A DNA stretch of 64,000 nt, from positions 38,024-102,023 of the forward strand of contig CAIWHP010000244.1 in NCBI GenBank assembly GCA_903912445.1, in the 5' to 3' direction. This DNA comes from an uncultured Lentisphaerota bacterium. Lineage in GTDB: Bacteria; Verrucomicrobiota; Kiritimatiellia; CAIQIC01. The translations under genes and the position numbers were made by a program. Shown here piece after piece: positions 1 to 7,845 of this stretch. Numbering within the stretch: position 1 is the first letter of the stretch; each line of letters opens with the position of its first letter. The notes under the pieces are model-generated. The model saw only the letters and a program-made list of their open reading frames with translations, was not told where the DNA came from and ran no database searches.

Positions 1-2
1 CC

Positions 3-677
3 GACGGACTGCGCTACATCGAGCGCGAGCACGACGCCGGCAGCAAGCAGGTACTGGGCCGCACAGGCAATTTCGACGGCGATGACATCGCGCGGCTGGT
101 GCTCGAGCAGCCCGCAACCGCCGCCACGGTGGTCCGCAAACTATATCGCTGGCTGATCTCCGAATCCGCCGAGCCGGAGGCCGCGCTGCTCGCGCCGCTC
201 GTGATGGCGTATGCGAAAAATTACGACACGTTCGCGCTGGTCGAGACGATGTTGCGCTCGAACCTTTTCTTCTCGCCGTCCGCCGTCCGCCAGCGCGTGA
301 AGAGCCCGGTCGAATATGCGCTCGGCCTGGTACAAGGCTTGGAACTTTCCATCGCCACCCAGCCGCTCGGCGATGCGCTCGCGGGCCTCGGCCAGAGCCT
401 GTTGCATCCGCCGACAGTCAAAGGCTGGAGCGGCGGGCGCAACTGGCTCAACCCCGCGACCGTCGCCGGCCGCCTCCGGCTGGCCGATGCGCTGCTGCGC
501 GGCGGGCCCTATATCGAAAACCTCAACCTCGCCGCCATCGCACAGAAGCATGGACAGCCGGCCGCGAGCTTCTTCGCGAAACTCTACCTGCAGGACGAAA
601 CCACGCCGGGCCACGAGCCGGACGCCCGCCGCGCCGCCTACGCCACCGCCGCCCAACCGGAGTTTCAACTGGCGTAA
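3..677 (+). CDS. DUF1800 family protein, C-terminal part (5' end outside window)
   Basis: Only the last 224 residues are visible; the frame is open from the first bases of the window, so the gene starts upstream. The segment has typical DUF1800 features: a G-x-T-G-N-F-D-G-D-D stretch near visible residues 20-30, then L-E-Q-P-A and a K-L-Y-R motif, and later P-P-T-V-K-G-W with G-G-R-N-W-L-N. DUF1800 proteins are of unknown biochemical role and are nearly always encoded next to a DUF1501 protein. That is the case here, except that a small GxxExxY gene now separates the two. The stop codon lies at the left edge of an inverted repeat. Family assignment is secure; function is unknown. Confidence 0.88.
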   Translation, partial: DGLRYIEREHDAGSKQVLGRTGNFDGDDIARLVLEQPATAATVVRKLYRWLISESAEPEAALLAPLVMAYAKNYDTFALVETMLRSNLFFSPSAVRQRVKSPVEYALGLVQGLELSIATQPLGDALAGLGQSLLHPPTVKGWSGGRNWLNPATVAGRLRLADALLRGGPYIENLNLAAIAQKHGQPAASFFAKLYLQDETTPGHEPDARRAAYATAAQPEFQLA

Positions 678-1160
678 TAGCCACAAAAGGACGCAAAGAT
701 CACAAAGCGGAGGAGAGCATCATGAGGACCCCCAAGGAATTGTGCGACGTTGTGCGCGAGACAGCCTATGCCATTCACCTCTATCACGGATATGGGCATC
801 TGGAAAAAGTGTATGAAAATGCGTTGGCCCACCGCTTGCGCAAACTGGGCCTGGACGTGAAACAGCAACACCCGCTGAGAGTCTATGACGAAGACGGCAC
901 AATCCTTGGCGAGTATTTCGCCGATTTGCTCGTGGAAAAGCAATTGATTGTCGAGCTCAAGGCCTGCAGCAGCTTTGGGGTTGAACACGAAGCCCAGATA
1001 CTTGGCTATCTGAAATCCGCACGTATTGAGGACGGTCTCCTGATCAACTTTGGCAGCAATCGCTTCCAGATTAAGAAGTTTATTCTCAGTTCAAATCAAA
1101 CGCAGATAGCAAAGCTGGGCACCAGTCTCCTTGCGCTCTTTGCACCCTTTTGTGGCTATT
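676..1160 (+). mobile_element. GxxExxY unit bounded by 23-bp terminal inverted repeats
   Basis: Positions 676-698 and 1138-1160 are inverted copies of each other over 23 bp with two mismatches (outer end AATAGCCAC, inner end CGCAAAG). Between them lies one gene with its own ribosome binding site. The unit sits exactly between the stop codon of the DUF1800 gene and the ribosome binding site of the DUF1501 gene, two genes that normally adjoin. The right repeat is also the coding sequence for the last residues of the GxxExxY protein. I see no clear target-site duplication and no transposase, so if it is mobile it must move in trans. Calling it a mobile unit is inference; the repeats are seen directly. 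Confidence 0.55.
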
Positions 1161-1162
1161 GA
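722..1162 (+). CDS. GxxExxY family protein
   Basis: A 146-aa protein with the family hallmark G-H-L-E-K-V-Y at residues 29-35 and a downstream V-E-L-K core at about residues 80-83 followed by HEAQILGYL. This arrangement resembles small PD-(D/E)xK-like nuclease folds (E-Y-F-A-D-L-L then V-E-L-K), but no activity has been assigned that I know of. A strong GGAGGAGAG site precedes the ATG. The protein ends in L-F-A-P-F-C-G-Y, encoded by the right terminal inverted repeat. The gene is much less GC-rich than its neighbours, which fits recent acquisition. Family call is firm; function is unknown. Confidence 0.85.
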   Translation: MRTPKELCDVVRETAYAIHLYHGYGHLEKVYENALAHRLRKLGLDVKQQHPLRVYDEDGTILGEYFADLLVEKQLIVELKACSSFGVEHEAQILGYLKSARIEDGLLINFGSNRFQIKKFILSSNQTQIAKLGTSLLALFAPFCGY

Positions 1163-1171
1163 GGTTTCCCT

Positions 1172-2359
1172 GTGACAACACGACGTAATTTTTTGAAGGT
1201 CGGCGCGATGCTCGCCCTCGCCGCGAGTGCGCCGCGGCTGCTGACGCGCTCCGCGCTGGCGCTGACGCCCGGTAAAGACGAAACCATCCTGGTGGTGCTG
1301 CAGCTTTCCGGCGGCAACGACGGCCTCAATACTGTCATCCCGTTTGCCGATGACCTCTATCACCAAAGCCGCCCGACGCTGCGGCAGGTTGCCGCCCAGG
1401 CGCAGCGCATCAACGACCAGCTCGCCTTCCATCCGCGCATGGAGGGCTTCGCCCGGCTGCACGCCGAGGGGCAGCTCGCCATCGTGCAGGGTGTCGGCCA
1501 TGCGAAGTCCGACCGCAACCATCCCGGGGCGCTGCACATGTGGCACACCGCTGAGCCGCAGCCACCCGGCCCGCCGACCGGCTGGCTCGGCCGCGCCGCC
1601 GATCAGCTGTGGAATCCGGACTCCGCGAACCTGCCCGCCGCCTTCATCGGCGCCATCCCGCAACCGTTCGCCTCGAATGCCGAGCGCGTCATCGTGCCGT
1701 CGCTGCGCACGTCGCGCGATCTGGTCTGCCCGCCGGAAGAACCACTGGCGGCTGGGCCCGGTGCAGCCCTGTTGGACCATGCCCGGCAGGCGACGGCCGC
1801 GGCGCAGGCCACCAGCCGGCGCATCGAGGCTGTGCGGCGGGCGGGCGCCGGCGACTATCCGCAGTACCGGCTGGCCGACGAGCTCCGCACCATCGCGCAA
1901 CTCATCCGCGCGGATGCCGGGATCCGGATCTACTTCACCGAGCTGGGCGGCGGCGGCATCGGCGGCTTCGACAACCACGCCGGCCAGCTGGGCAACCACT
2001 GCTCGCTGCTCGAGCAGCTCTCGGCCTCCATCGCCGCGTTTGCGCGCGACCTCCAGCGCGACCAGCTGTTCGACCGCGTGGCGTTGCTGACCTTTTCCGA
2101 GTTCGGTCGCACGCTGCACGAGAATGGACGGCGCGGCACGGGTCATGGCTCCGCCCAGCCGGTCTTCGTGGCCGGCGGCCGCGTGCAGGGCGGGCTGGTC
2201 GGAGTACATCCCAGCCTGGCCGACCTCGACCAGGACGCGCAAAAAGTCCACACCGACTTCCGGCGGGTCTATGCGACGCTGCTCGACCGCTGGCTCGGCC
2301 TCGACAGCCGCGTGGTCCTCGGTGCGCCGTATGCGCCGGTGGCTTTCCTGCGGGCCTGA
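1172..2359 (+). CDS. DUF1501 family protein, Tat-exported
   Basis: A 395-aa protein starting at GTG, with GAGG eight bases upstream. The N-terminus reads T-T-R-R-N-F-L-K, a twin-arginine motif, followed by a hydrophobic stretch and A-L-A, so it is probably exported folded through the Tat system. Family features include Q-L-S-G-G-N-D-G-L-N at about residues 47-56, the H-P-G-A-L-H-M-W-H region, and near the C-terminus F-S-E-F-G-R-T-L with G-T-G-H-G, which belong to the DUF1501/alkaline-phosphatase-like superfamily. It is the usual partner of DUF1800 proteins; the pair's function is not established. The normal coupling between the two genes is interrupted here by the GxxExxY unit. Confidence 0.88.
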   Translation: MTTRRNFLKVGAMLALAASAPRLLTRSALALTPGKDETILVVLQLSGGNDGLNTVIPFADDLYHQSRPTLRQVAAQAQRINDQLAFHPRMEGFARLHAEGQLAIVQGVGHAKSDRNHPGALHMWHTAEPQPPGPPTGWLGRAADQLWNPDSANLPAAFIGAIPQPFASNAERVIVPSLRTSRDLVCPPEEPLAAGPGAALLDHARQATAAAQATSRRIEAVRRAGAGDYPQYRLADELRTIAQLIRADAGIRIYFTELGGGGIGGFDNHAGQLGNHCSLLEQLSASIAAFARDLQRDQLFDRVALLTFSEFGRTLHENGRRGTGHGSAQPVFVAGGRVQGGLVGVHPSLADLDQDAQKVHTDFRRVYATLLDRWLGLDSRVVLGAPYAPVAFLRA

Positions 2360-2394
2360 CGAGATGCTTCCGCCCGGAACCCTCCAAGGTCTGC

Positions 2395-2444
2395 TTTTCC
2401 AAGGCTTGGAAAAATCCCCGCGCGTTTTTCCAAGCCTTGGAAAA
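2395..2444. promoter_or_regulatory. Two perfect palindromes, 31-bp phased, before the beta-helix gene
   Basis: Copies at 2395-2413 and 2426-2444 both read TTTTCCAAG-S-CTTGGAAAA, with centres at 2404 and 2435, 31 bp apart. The second ends 54 bp before the start codon of the gene at 2498. The two copies have G and C at the central base. They could be binding sites for a dimeric regulator; the function is inferred. See the finding on phased arrays. Confidence 0.7.
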
Positions 2445-2466
2445 GTGCGCGGCTTTCCGATATAGT
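2437..2466 (+). promoter_or_regulatory. Possible sigma70-type promoter using a palindrome arm as -35
   Basis: TTGGAA at 2437-2442 is the right arm of the second palindrome. It is followed after 18 bp by TATAGT at 2461-2466, 31 bp upstream of the start codon at 2498. If real, a protein bound to the palindrome would cover the -35 element. Inferred from sequence only. Confidence 0.35.
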
Positions 2467-2497
2467 CCCTGCTCATCGCCACGAAAGGAACCGTGTC

Positions 2498-5491
2498 ATG
2501 CGCTTGCACGCCCTGCTCTTGTCCCTCGTCCTCGGCCGCGCGGCCTGCGCCGCGCCGGAGCTTGTTGCGCCCGGCAACCCGTATGAGTTTCCTGCGCATC
2601 CGACGGCCGAGGGCGCGCCGCTGATCTTCGAGCACAGCGCCGCGGCGGGACCGGACGAGACGTTCCTGCTCGTCGGCGCGGACCTCACCACGAATCTTTC
2701 CGTCTGGGGCGGGAGCGCGCAGTCGCCGGCCGGGCAGGAGTGGAAACCGCACGTGCAGTTCCTGACCAACGGCCTGCTCGCGGCGACGCTGCCGCAGAAG
2801 GCGCAGGACGGGCTGTTCCTGGTGTGGGCGAAAAACGCGCGCGGCTATTCCGCGCCGGTCATGCTCAACGCGCCGCAGCCGTGGTGGTGCAGCCCGGATC
2901 GCGCGGCGGCCGGCGCCGCCGTCCGCGTCTTCGGGCGCAACCTCGCGCGCCGGCCGGATGGCGCGCGCGCTTTCGTCTGCCTCGCCCAGCCGGGCCAGCC
3001 GAGCCGCTGGGCCGAGGTGACGCAGGCGAACGACTACGAAGTCACCTTCCAGCTGCCGCTGGAGCTGGCACCGGGCGATTATCAGGTCTGGCTGCATGCC
3101 GGCAGCGGCGGCGCGTCCGGCTGGGGCGGCCCGGTGGCCTTGCGGGTAATGCCGGCCAAGGACAAGAGGGCGAACAGTCTCTTCAGCCCCTCGGAAAAGG
3201 CCACGCTGTTGCCGGCCGAGGGCGCAGAGCTCCAGGCCGCGCTCACGGCGCAAGCCGCGCGCGGCGGCGGCACGGTGCGCCTGCCCGCCGGCACCTTCAA
3301 GGTGGCCATCACGCTGCGCATCCCCGCCGGCGTGCGCCTCGCGGGCGCGGGCCGCGAAGAGACGCGGCTGCAGTTCACTCACGACCCGGCGGTCCCGCTG
3401 CCGCGCCTCAGCGGCGGCGGCTGGGGCCAGGCGCCCGGCGCGATCCACACGCCCGGCGACACCATGGAATACCAGCTCGACATGCCCGCCACCGGCACGT
3501 GGACCGTCTGGGTGCGCTATGGCACCGACATGAGCCCGTGGAAGCGGCCCGGCGTCAGCGGCTGCTACACGCTCGCCGTCGACGGCGGAGCACCGGTCTG
3601 GCTCAAGGGGCTTGAGAACACGGGCAGCTTCGGCGCTTTCAAGTGGACGAAGTCGGCGGAGCTCAACCTGGCGGCCGGCCAGCACACCTTGGTCTGGAAA
3701 AACGTCAAGGGCGGCGGCGCCTCGCTCGACGCGTTCGTGTTCGCGCTCGATCAACAGTTCGCGCCGACGCAAACCCCGCCGCCGGAAAATTCACCGGCCG
3801 TCGTCGTGGTGCAGGGCGAGGACTGCACCCGTTTCGCCGCCAAGGATGGCACGCTGCCCGGCGGCGACCATGCGGCCCTCTGGCTCGCGGGCGACGGCGC
3901 CGGCGTCAGCGACCTGACCGTGCTCGGCGATGCGCGGCTGAACATCGGCGTCGCCATCCGGTCACCCTCGCCGCTCGCGTGGCAGGGCGACAACCGCGTC
4001 CGGCGCCTCCGCATCGCCGATTGCGACGGCAAGCAGGCCGAGAACTGCGGCGTGCTAGTGCACAACGCCGAACGCGCGGCCGTCAGCGATTGCGAAATCT
4101 TCGGACGCACTCCCCTGTTCATCTCCGGCGCGCGCCGCTGCACGTTCAGCGGCAACCGCCTCGTCCCGGTCACGCGCTTCGGCGGCAATGCCGAGGCCGC
4201 GATCCTCGGCCGCTGCGAGCCGATCGAGGAGTGCATCGTCGAGCACAACGTGATCGCCGCGCCACCTGGCGCGGCGGCGGGCGGACCGACCGCCCGCCGC
4301 CTGCTCTGGTTCTCCACCGGCCACGGCTCGATCATCCATAACTGGATCGCGCACAACGGCGTCGAGGCGCCGGCAGCGCCCGGCGCCGCCACGGGCGCGG
4401 GCCAGGCGCGCTTCGGCGGTGTCGCGGGCACCGACCAGAATGTGGGCGAAACGATCTTGTTCGAGGGCAACCACCGCACCGCCTACTTCGGGCCGCTCGC
4501 CGCCGCCGATGGGCAGAGCGTGACGCTGCCGAAGACCCTGCCCGCGACGCCAGACAACCGGCTAGGCAACGTCAAGCGCGAGCAGCTCGCGCACGATGCC
4601 GCAGGCCAAGAGACGCCCTACTGGCCACCGGCCGTGGACGACGGCTCCGGCGAGCCGCCGCTCCGCGAATATTTCGTCACGATTCTTTCCGGCCGCGGCC
4701 AGGGCCAGACGCGGCGCGTGGTCGCACGCACCGAAGAAAAGCTGGTGCTCGACCGGCCGTGGCGCAGCGCGCCCGCCGCGGGCAGCGTCGTCGCGGTCGC
4801 GACGATGTTTCACCAAAACTTGATCGTCGGCAATCACACCCCCGACGGCATGACCGGCATCCAGCTGTGGATTTCGTGCGTGGAAAACATCATCGCCGGC
4901 AACACCATCGCGCGGCAGCGCAAGCCGGGCCTGTATCTTTACGGCAACGGCACGACCCTGGCCTCCTCGATGCCGCGCACGTGGAACCGCGGCATCAGCC
5001 CGCTGTTCTGGAATGTGGCCGAAGGCAACCGCACCGAGGAATGCAGCGCCGGCGCGCTGGTCACCAGCGGCGACTCCGCCGCGCTGCCGGTCGAGTTTCC
5101 GCGCGCGCTCGGCAACGTCCTGCGGCACAACTCCTTCATCCGCAGCCGCACCGATGGCGTCGTCCTTACCAGCCGCAGTCCCGCCAAGGGCGTGGGCGAC
5201 ACCTCCGCCTCCGTCGCCGGAACCATCGTCGAGTTCAATGTGGTACGCGATGCCACGACCGCCTATCACGTCGCCGCCAGCGCCGACGCCACCGTGCTGC
5301 GCCGCAACCACGCCTATTTCTGGTATCCGGTGAACAACTCCACAAACACGCCGGTCGCCTTCGCCGTGGACAGCAGCAACACCACCTGCGCCATCGAGCT
5401 GAACTCCAGCGAGGGCATCCACGGCGCTCACGACGGGCGCATCATCGACCTCAAGCGCCCCGACGGCACACTCCGCCTGCCGCAAAAGTGA
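2498..5491 (+). CDS. Secreted right-handed beta-helix protein with inserted carbohydrate-binding-like domain
   Basis: A 997-aa protein with a clear signal peptide (MRLHALLLSLVLG then A-C-A-A) and a GAAAGGA ribosome binding site. Residues about 25-220 look like beta-sandwich domains. Around residues 235-290 there is a pectate-lyase-superfamily start (G-G-G-T-V-R-L-P-A-G-T-F then L-A-G-A-G). An inserted beta-rich module follows at about 310-415 (Y-Q-L-D-M-P-A-T-G-T-W-T-V-W-V-R-Y), like modules that bind sugars. The remainder carries repeated N-x-I/V and G-N turns of a parallel beta-helix to the C-terminus. The likely role is extracellular polysaccharide binding or cleavage. I cannot identify the catalytic residues or substrate. 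Two palindromes sit upstream. Confidence 0.7.
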   Translation: MRLHALLLSLVLGRAACAAPELVAPGNPYEFPAHPTAEGAPLIFEHSAAAGPDETFLLVGADLTTNLSVWGGSAQSPAGQEWKPHVQFLTNGLLAATLPQKAQDGLFLVWAKNARGYSAPVMLNAPQPWWCSPDRAAAGAAVRVFGRNLARRPDGARAFVCLAQPGQPSRWAEVTQANDYEVTFQLPLELAPGDYQVWLHAGSGGASGWGGPVALRVMPAKDKRANSLFSPSEKATLLPAEGAELQAALTAQAARGGGTVRLPAGTFKVAITLRIPAGVRLAGAGREETRLQFTHDPAVPLPRLSGGGWGQAPGAIHTPGDTMEYQLDMPATGTWTVWVRYGTDMSPWKRPGVSGCYTLAVDGGAPVWLKGLENTGSFGAFKWTKSAELNLAAGQHTLVWKNVKGGGASLDAFVFALDQQFAPTQTPPPENSPAVVVVQGEDCTRFAAKDGTLPGGDHAALWLAGDGAGVSDLTVLGDARLNIGVAIRSPSPLAWQGDNRVRRLRIADCDGKQAENCGVLVHNAERAAVSDCEIFGRTPLFISGARRCTFSGNRLVPVTRFGGNAEAAILGRCEPIEECIVEHNVIAAPPGAAAGGPTARRLLWFSTGHGSIIHNWIAHNGVEAPAAPGAATGAGQARFGGVAGTDQNVGETILFEGNHRTAYFGPLAAADGQSVTLPKTLPATPDNRLGNVKREQLAHDAAGQETPYWPPAVDDGSGEPPLREYFVTILSGRGQGQTRRVVARTEEKLVLDRPWRSAPAAGSVVAVATMFHQNLIVGNHTPDGMTGIQLWISCVENIIAGNTIARQRKPGLYLYGNGTTLASSMPRTWNRGISPLFWNVAEGNRTEECSAGALVTSGDSAALPVEFPRALGNVLRHNSFIRSRTDGVVLTSRSPAKGVGDTSASVAGTIVEFNVVRDATTAYHVAASADATVLRRNHAYFWYPVNNSTNTPVAFAVDSSNTTCAIELNSSEGIHGAHDGRIIDLKRPDGTLRLPQK

Positions 5492-5758
5492 GATCTCGCC
5501 GGCCGGGATACGAAATTATTTTCAAGAACAATGGACGAGGGTGAAAGGGCGGGTGCCGACCAAGCCAGGGGACGAAGCCGCGCCGCAGCGCGGACGCGCC
5601 ACGGCAGCCCGCCCAAGCAGGCCATCCGTTGACGCGGAATATTTGCGCGGCCAACTGCGCTTTTCAGAGGGCCGGGAAAGCCCTGACGCCGCAACGGCCG
5701 GGACGGATTTGTTTTTTTACCAACGCAGTGCGGGCGGCTTGCGCCGCCCGCACCGACT
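5492..5758. other. Intergenic stretch between convergent genes
   Basis: Gene-free 267 bp between the end of the beta-helix gene and the end of hpf. It contains a GC-rich segment (about 5550-5630), a T7 run at 5712-5718 and a strong hairpin at 5728-5753. I see no credible coding sequence in it. Confidence 0.6.
5728..5753 (-). terminator. Perfect 11-bp hairpin after hpf, GCAA loop on the minus strand
   Basis: GTGCGGGCGGC at 5728-5738 pairs without mismatch with 5743-5753. The 4-base loop reads GCAA on the minus-strand transcript, a stable GNRA tetraloop. It begins five bases after the stop of hpf. There is no U-run after it in the minus direction, so it may act as a 3' end stabiliser or a non-canonical terminator. 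Confidence 0.5.
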
Positions 5759-6103
5759 TCATAGTTCCGCGACGCCAGTGCGGGCTTCGACGTGGGAGAG
5801 CGGCTCCTTGCCCTTGTGGTTCTGCCATTTTTCGGTCTGGCGCTCGATCTGCCGGGCGGTTTTCTCGACGGCGCCGGTGATGGAGGCATACATGTCGTTC
5901 GCCTCTTCCTTGGCTTCGACGCGCAGATGATGCGGGCCCTGAACAACGACCTCGGCGATCTGCCGATGCTTTTCGACCGCCAGAATCACATGCGCATGCA
6001 GGATGCGCGGAAAATCGGCCAGTTCATGCTCAACGCGTTCGAGTGCAAAGTCGCGCAGCGACTCCGTGACTTCCATATGCCGGCCGGTGACAGTAATCTG
6101 CAT
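5759..6103 (-). CDS. hpf: Ribosome hibernation promoting factor, short form (HPF/YfiA)
   Basis: A 114-aa protein that should bind the 30S decoding region and silence ribosomes in resting cells. It opens with M-Q-I-T-V-T-G-R-H and T-E-S-L-R-D-F-A, the conserved start of the family, and has the beta strand V-V-V-Q-G-P-H-H-L-R-V-E-A followed by an acidic D-M-Y-A-S-I helix. There is no C-terminal dimerisation domain, so it is the short type. I chose the ATG at 6103 because AGGAGG precedes it by six bases; an upstream GTG at 6136 overlaps the lptB stop but has no such site. It is the last gene of the Kdo/LPS-transport operon. In many proteobacteria rpoN lies between lptB and hpf; here it is absent. 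Confidence 0.9.
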   Translation of the reverse strand: MQITVTGRHMEVTESLRDFALERVEHELADFPRILHAHVILAVEKHRQIAEVVVQGPHHLRVEAKEEANDMYASITGAVEKTARQIERQTEKWQNHKGKEPLSHVEARTGVAEL

Positions 6104-6132
6104 GGTCTGCCTCCTGTTCCTGGTTTGTTTGC

Positions 6133-6894
6133 TCACATGCTGAACCGCGGACCGAGGTACAGCTCGCGGCTCATCGGATCATTGATCAAAAAGCTGCTGG
6201 TACCTTCGCGCAAAACCTTGCCTTCGCAAATCAGGTACGCGCGATCCACCACCGCCAGCGTCTCCCGGACGTTGTGGTCGGTGATCAAAATTCCCAAGCC
6301 CTTGGCCTTGAGGCCGATGATGATCTGTTGCACATCGTAGACCGCCAGCGGATCCACGCCGCTGAACGGTTCATCCAGCAGGATCAGTGCCGGGTTTGTC
6401 ACCAACGCGCGGGTGATCTCCAGCCGGCGCCGCTCGCCGCCGGAGAGCGTGTAGGCCTTCTGCTTGGCGAGGTGCGCAATCTTCAGCTCGTCGAGCAGCT
6501 CGCCGAGCCGCTGGCGGCGTTCGCGGCCGGAGAGCGGCAGGGTCTCGAGAATGGCCAGCACATTCTCTTCGACCGTCAATTGCCGGAAAATGCTCGGTTC
6601 CTGCGACAGGTAGCCCAAGCCCATGCGCGCGCGGCGGAACATCGGGGCGGTGGTCACGTCCTGCCCCTGGAAGAAAACCTGGCCCTCCGTCGGCTGGATC
6701 AGGCCGACGATCATGTAGAAGCTCGTCGTCTTGCCCGCGCCGTTCGGGCCGAGCAGGCCGACGATCTCGCCGCGGTTGACGCTGATGTTGACGCCGTTGA
6801 CGACCCGCCGCCGATGGTAGGCCTTGACCAGCTCGCGCGTCTCGGCCAGCGTGCCGCTATTTTTCGTTGCCGAAGAATTGCTCACGCGCGCCAC
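6133..6894 (-). CDS. lptB: LPS export ABC transporter ATP-binding protein LptB
   Basis: A 253-aa ATPase that powers extraction of lipopolysaccharide from the inner membrane with LptFG and LptC. Walker A G-P-N-G-A-G-K-T-T lies at about residues 49-57, the signature L-S-G-G-E-R-R-R-L-E at about 150, and Walker B I-L-L-D-E-P-F-S-G-V-D-P at about 170-181, followed by I-T-D-H-N-V-R-E-T-L typical of LptB. The start is uncertain: GTG at 6894, or a second GTG at 6885 that is better spaced from AAGGTGG. Either start overlaps the end of lptA. lptF and lptG are not in the window. Confidence 0.93.
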   Translation of the reverse strand: MARVSNSSATKNSGTLAETRELVKAYHRRRVVNGVNISVNRGEIVGLLGPNGAGKTTSFYMIVGLIQPTEGQVFFQGQDVTTAPMFRRARMGLGYLSQEPSIFRQLTVEENVLAILETLPLSGRERRQRLGELLDELKIAHLAKQKAYTLSGGERRRLEITRALVTNPALILLDEPFSGVDPLAVYDVQQIIIGLKAKGLGILITDHNVRETLAVVDRAYLICEGKVLREGTSSFLINDPMSRELYLGPRFSM

Positions 6895-7372
6895 CTTTTT
6901 CCGGATAGACCACGAGCCGCGCCCGCGGATGGACCAGGATCCGGCTCTCGTTGCGGAACATGGTGATGATCTCGCCTTCGAGCATATCCTTGCCGCGCAT
7001 CACGCGCGGCTTGCCGGAGAGTACGATCTTGCCGGAGTCAATGTCGTAGGTCGCCACGTCGGACTTCGCCAGCTTGTCGGTCTGGCGGATGTTGACCTTG
7101 CCCTCGGCCTTGATCGTCTTGATCTTGTTGTTGGTGTCGAACGTCAAGGTCAGCTTTTCGGACGTCAGCTGCATCTGCGGGTCGGTAACGACGACGTGGC
7201 CCTCGAACAGCGCAAAATGCTGTTTATAGTCGGCCGTGAGCTGGTCGGAGGTGATGATCGTCACTTCCTCCTCGGCCTCGGCTGGTTTGGCCGCAACCTT
7301 CTTGTCGGCGGCGTAGACGCCGCCGGCCGCCAGCCCAAGACCCAGCAACGCATACAGATAAAACTTCTTCAC
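6857..7372 (-). CDS. lptA: LPS transport periplasmic protein LptA (OstA-like)
   Basis: A 171-aa periplasmic protein expected to form the beta-jellyroll bridge that carries LPS to the outer membrane. The N-terminus K-K-F-Y-L-Y-A-L-L-G-L-G-L-A-A-G is a signal peptide. The OstA-like domain runs from about residue 38 (V-T-I-I-T-S-D-Q-L) through F-E-G-H-V-V-V-T-D-P-Q and the later A-E-G-K-V-N-I-R to the C-terminus. I start it at GTG 7372, which overlaps the lptC stop as GTGA; a longer upstream frame has no signal peptide. It lies between lptC and lptB, the expected order. Confidence 0.88.
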   Translation of the reverse strand: MKKFYLYALLGLGLAAGGVYAADKKVAAKPAEAEEEVTIITSDQLTADYKQHFALFEGHVVVTDPQMQLTSEKLTLTFDTNNKIKTIKAEGKVNIRQTDKLAKSDVATYDIDSGKIVLSGKPRVMRGKDMLEGEIITMFRNESRILVHPRARLVVYPEKGGAREQFFGNEK

Positions 7373-7824
7373 GGTATGAATCCTTCCTGCTTGCGCGCGC
7401 CCTTGAGCACGACGCGTACCTGGTGCTTGATCACCATCCGCTCGCTGCGCCGGTCGAAATCGAAACCTGTGCCGGTGATGATCATGTCGGGCCGGGCGAT
7501 GCACACCGCGCCGGTCGAATTGGCCGTGCCGTGCTCGCGGTCATAGAGGCACTGCGGCGCCGTGATGCGCACATCGGCCTGCGTGCCGCTGCCGAACACC
7601 TCGTATTTGAGCTGCTGGACCTCGATCGGGCCGCTCAGGGGGATGGTGGCATGGTCGCCGCGCAGCAGGCTCTTCAGGCGGCCCTGATCGTCGTATTCCG
7701 GCACCCGCAGCCCCGTGATCACCTGCCGGTCGGTGGTTTGCGCCAGCGCGAGACACACGCCGACGGCCAGCGCACCGAATACGAGAATGCTTTTTTTCTG
7801 CAGGATCATGCGGCCGCTTTTCAT
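7369..7824 (-). CDS. lptC: LPS export periplasmic protein LptC
   Basis: A 151-aa protein with one N-terminal membrane anchor (residues about 11-28, S-I-L-V-F-G-A-L-A-V-G-V) followed by a short LptC/OstA-like beta domain (L-K-S-L-L-R-G-D-H-A, then I-T-A-P-Q-C-L-Y-D). LptC passes LPS from LptBFG to LptA. Sequence conservation in this family is low, so the call rests partly on position directly upstream of lptA and lptB with a 4-base overlap. A second ATG five codons in is an equally possible start. Confidence 0.78.
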   Translation of the reverse strand: MKSGRMILQKKSILVFGALAVGVCLALAQTTDRQVITGLRVPEYDDQGRLKSLLRGDHATIPLSGPIEVQQLKYEVFGSGTQADVRITAPQCLYDREHGTANSTGAVCIARPDMIITGTGFDFDRRSERMVIKHQVRVVLKGARKQEGFIP

Positions 7825-7845
7825 TTCCGGCAGACGTTAACCCCG

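Noticed and set aside
2395-2444. Palindromes read as intrinsic terminators
   Set aside because: Although TTTTCCAA-GCC-TTGGAAAA can fold, the copies come in phased arrays, are symmetrical, and sit close upstream of start codons. Terminators would not need 31-32 bp phasing.
1091-3772. 893-codon open frame on the minus strand opposite the DUF1501 and beta-helix genes
   Set aside because: It is antisense to two well-supported genes, is Arg/Ala-rich without domain motifs, and arises from GC-rich codon use.
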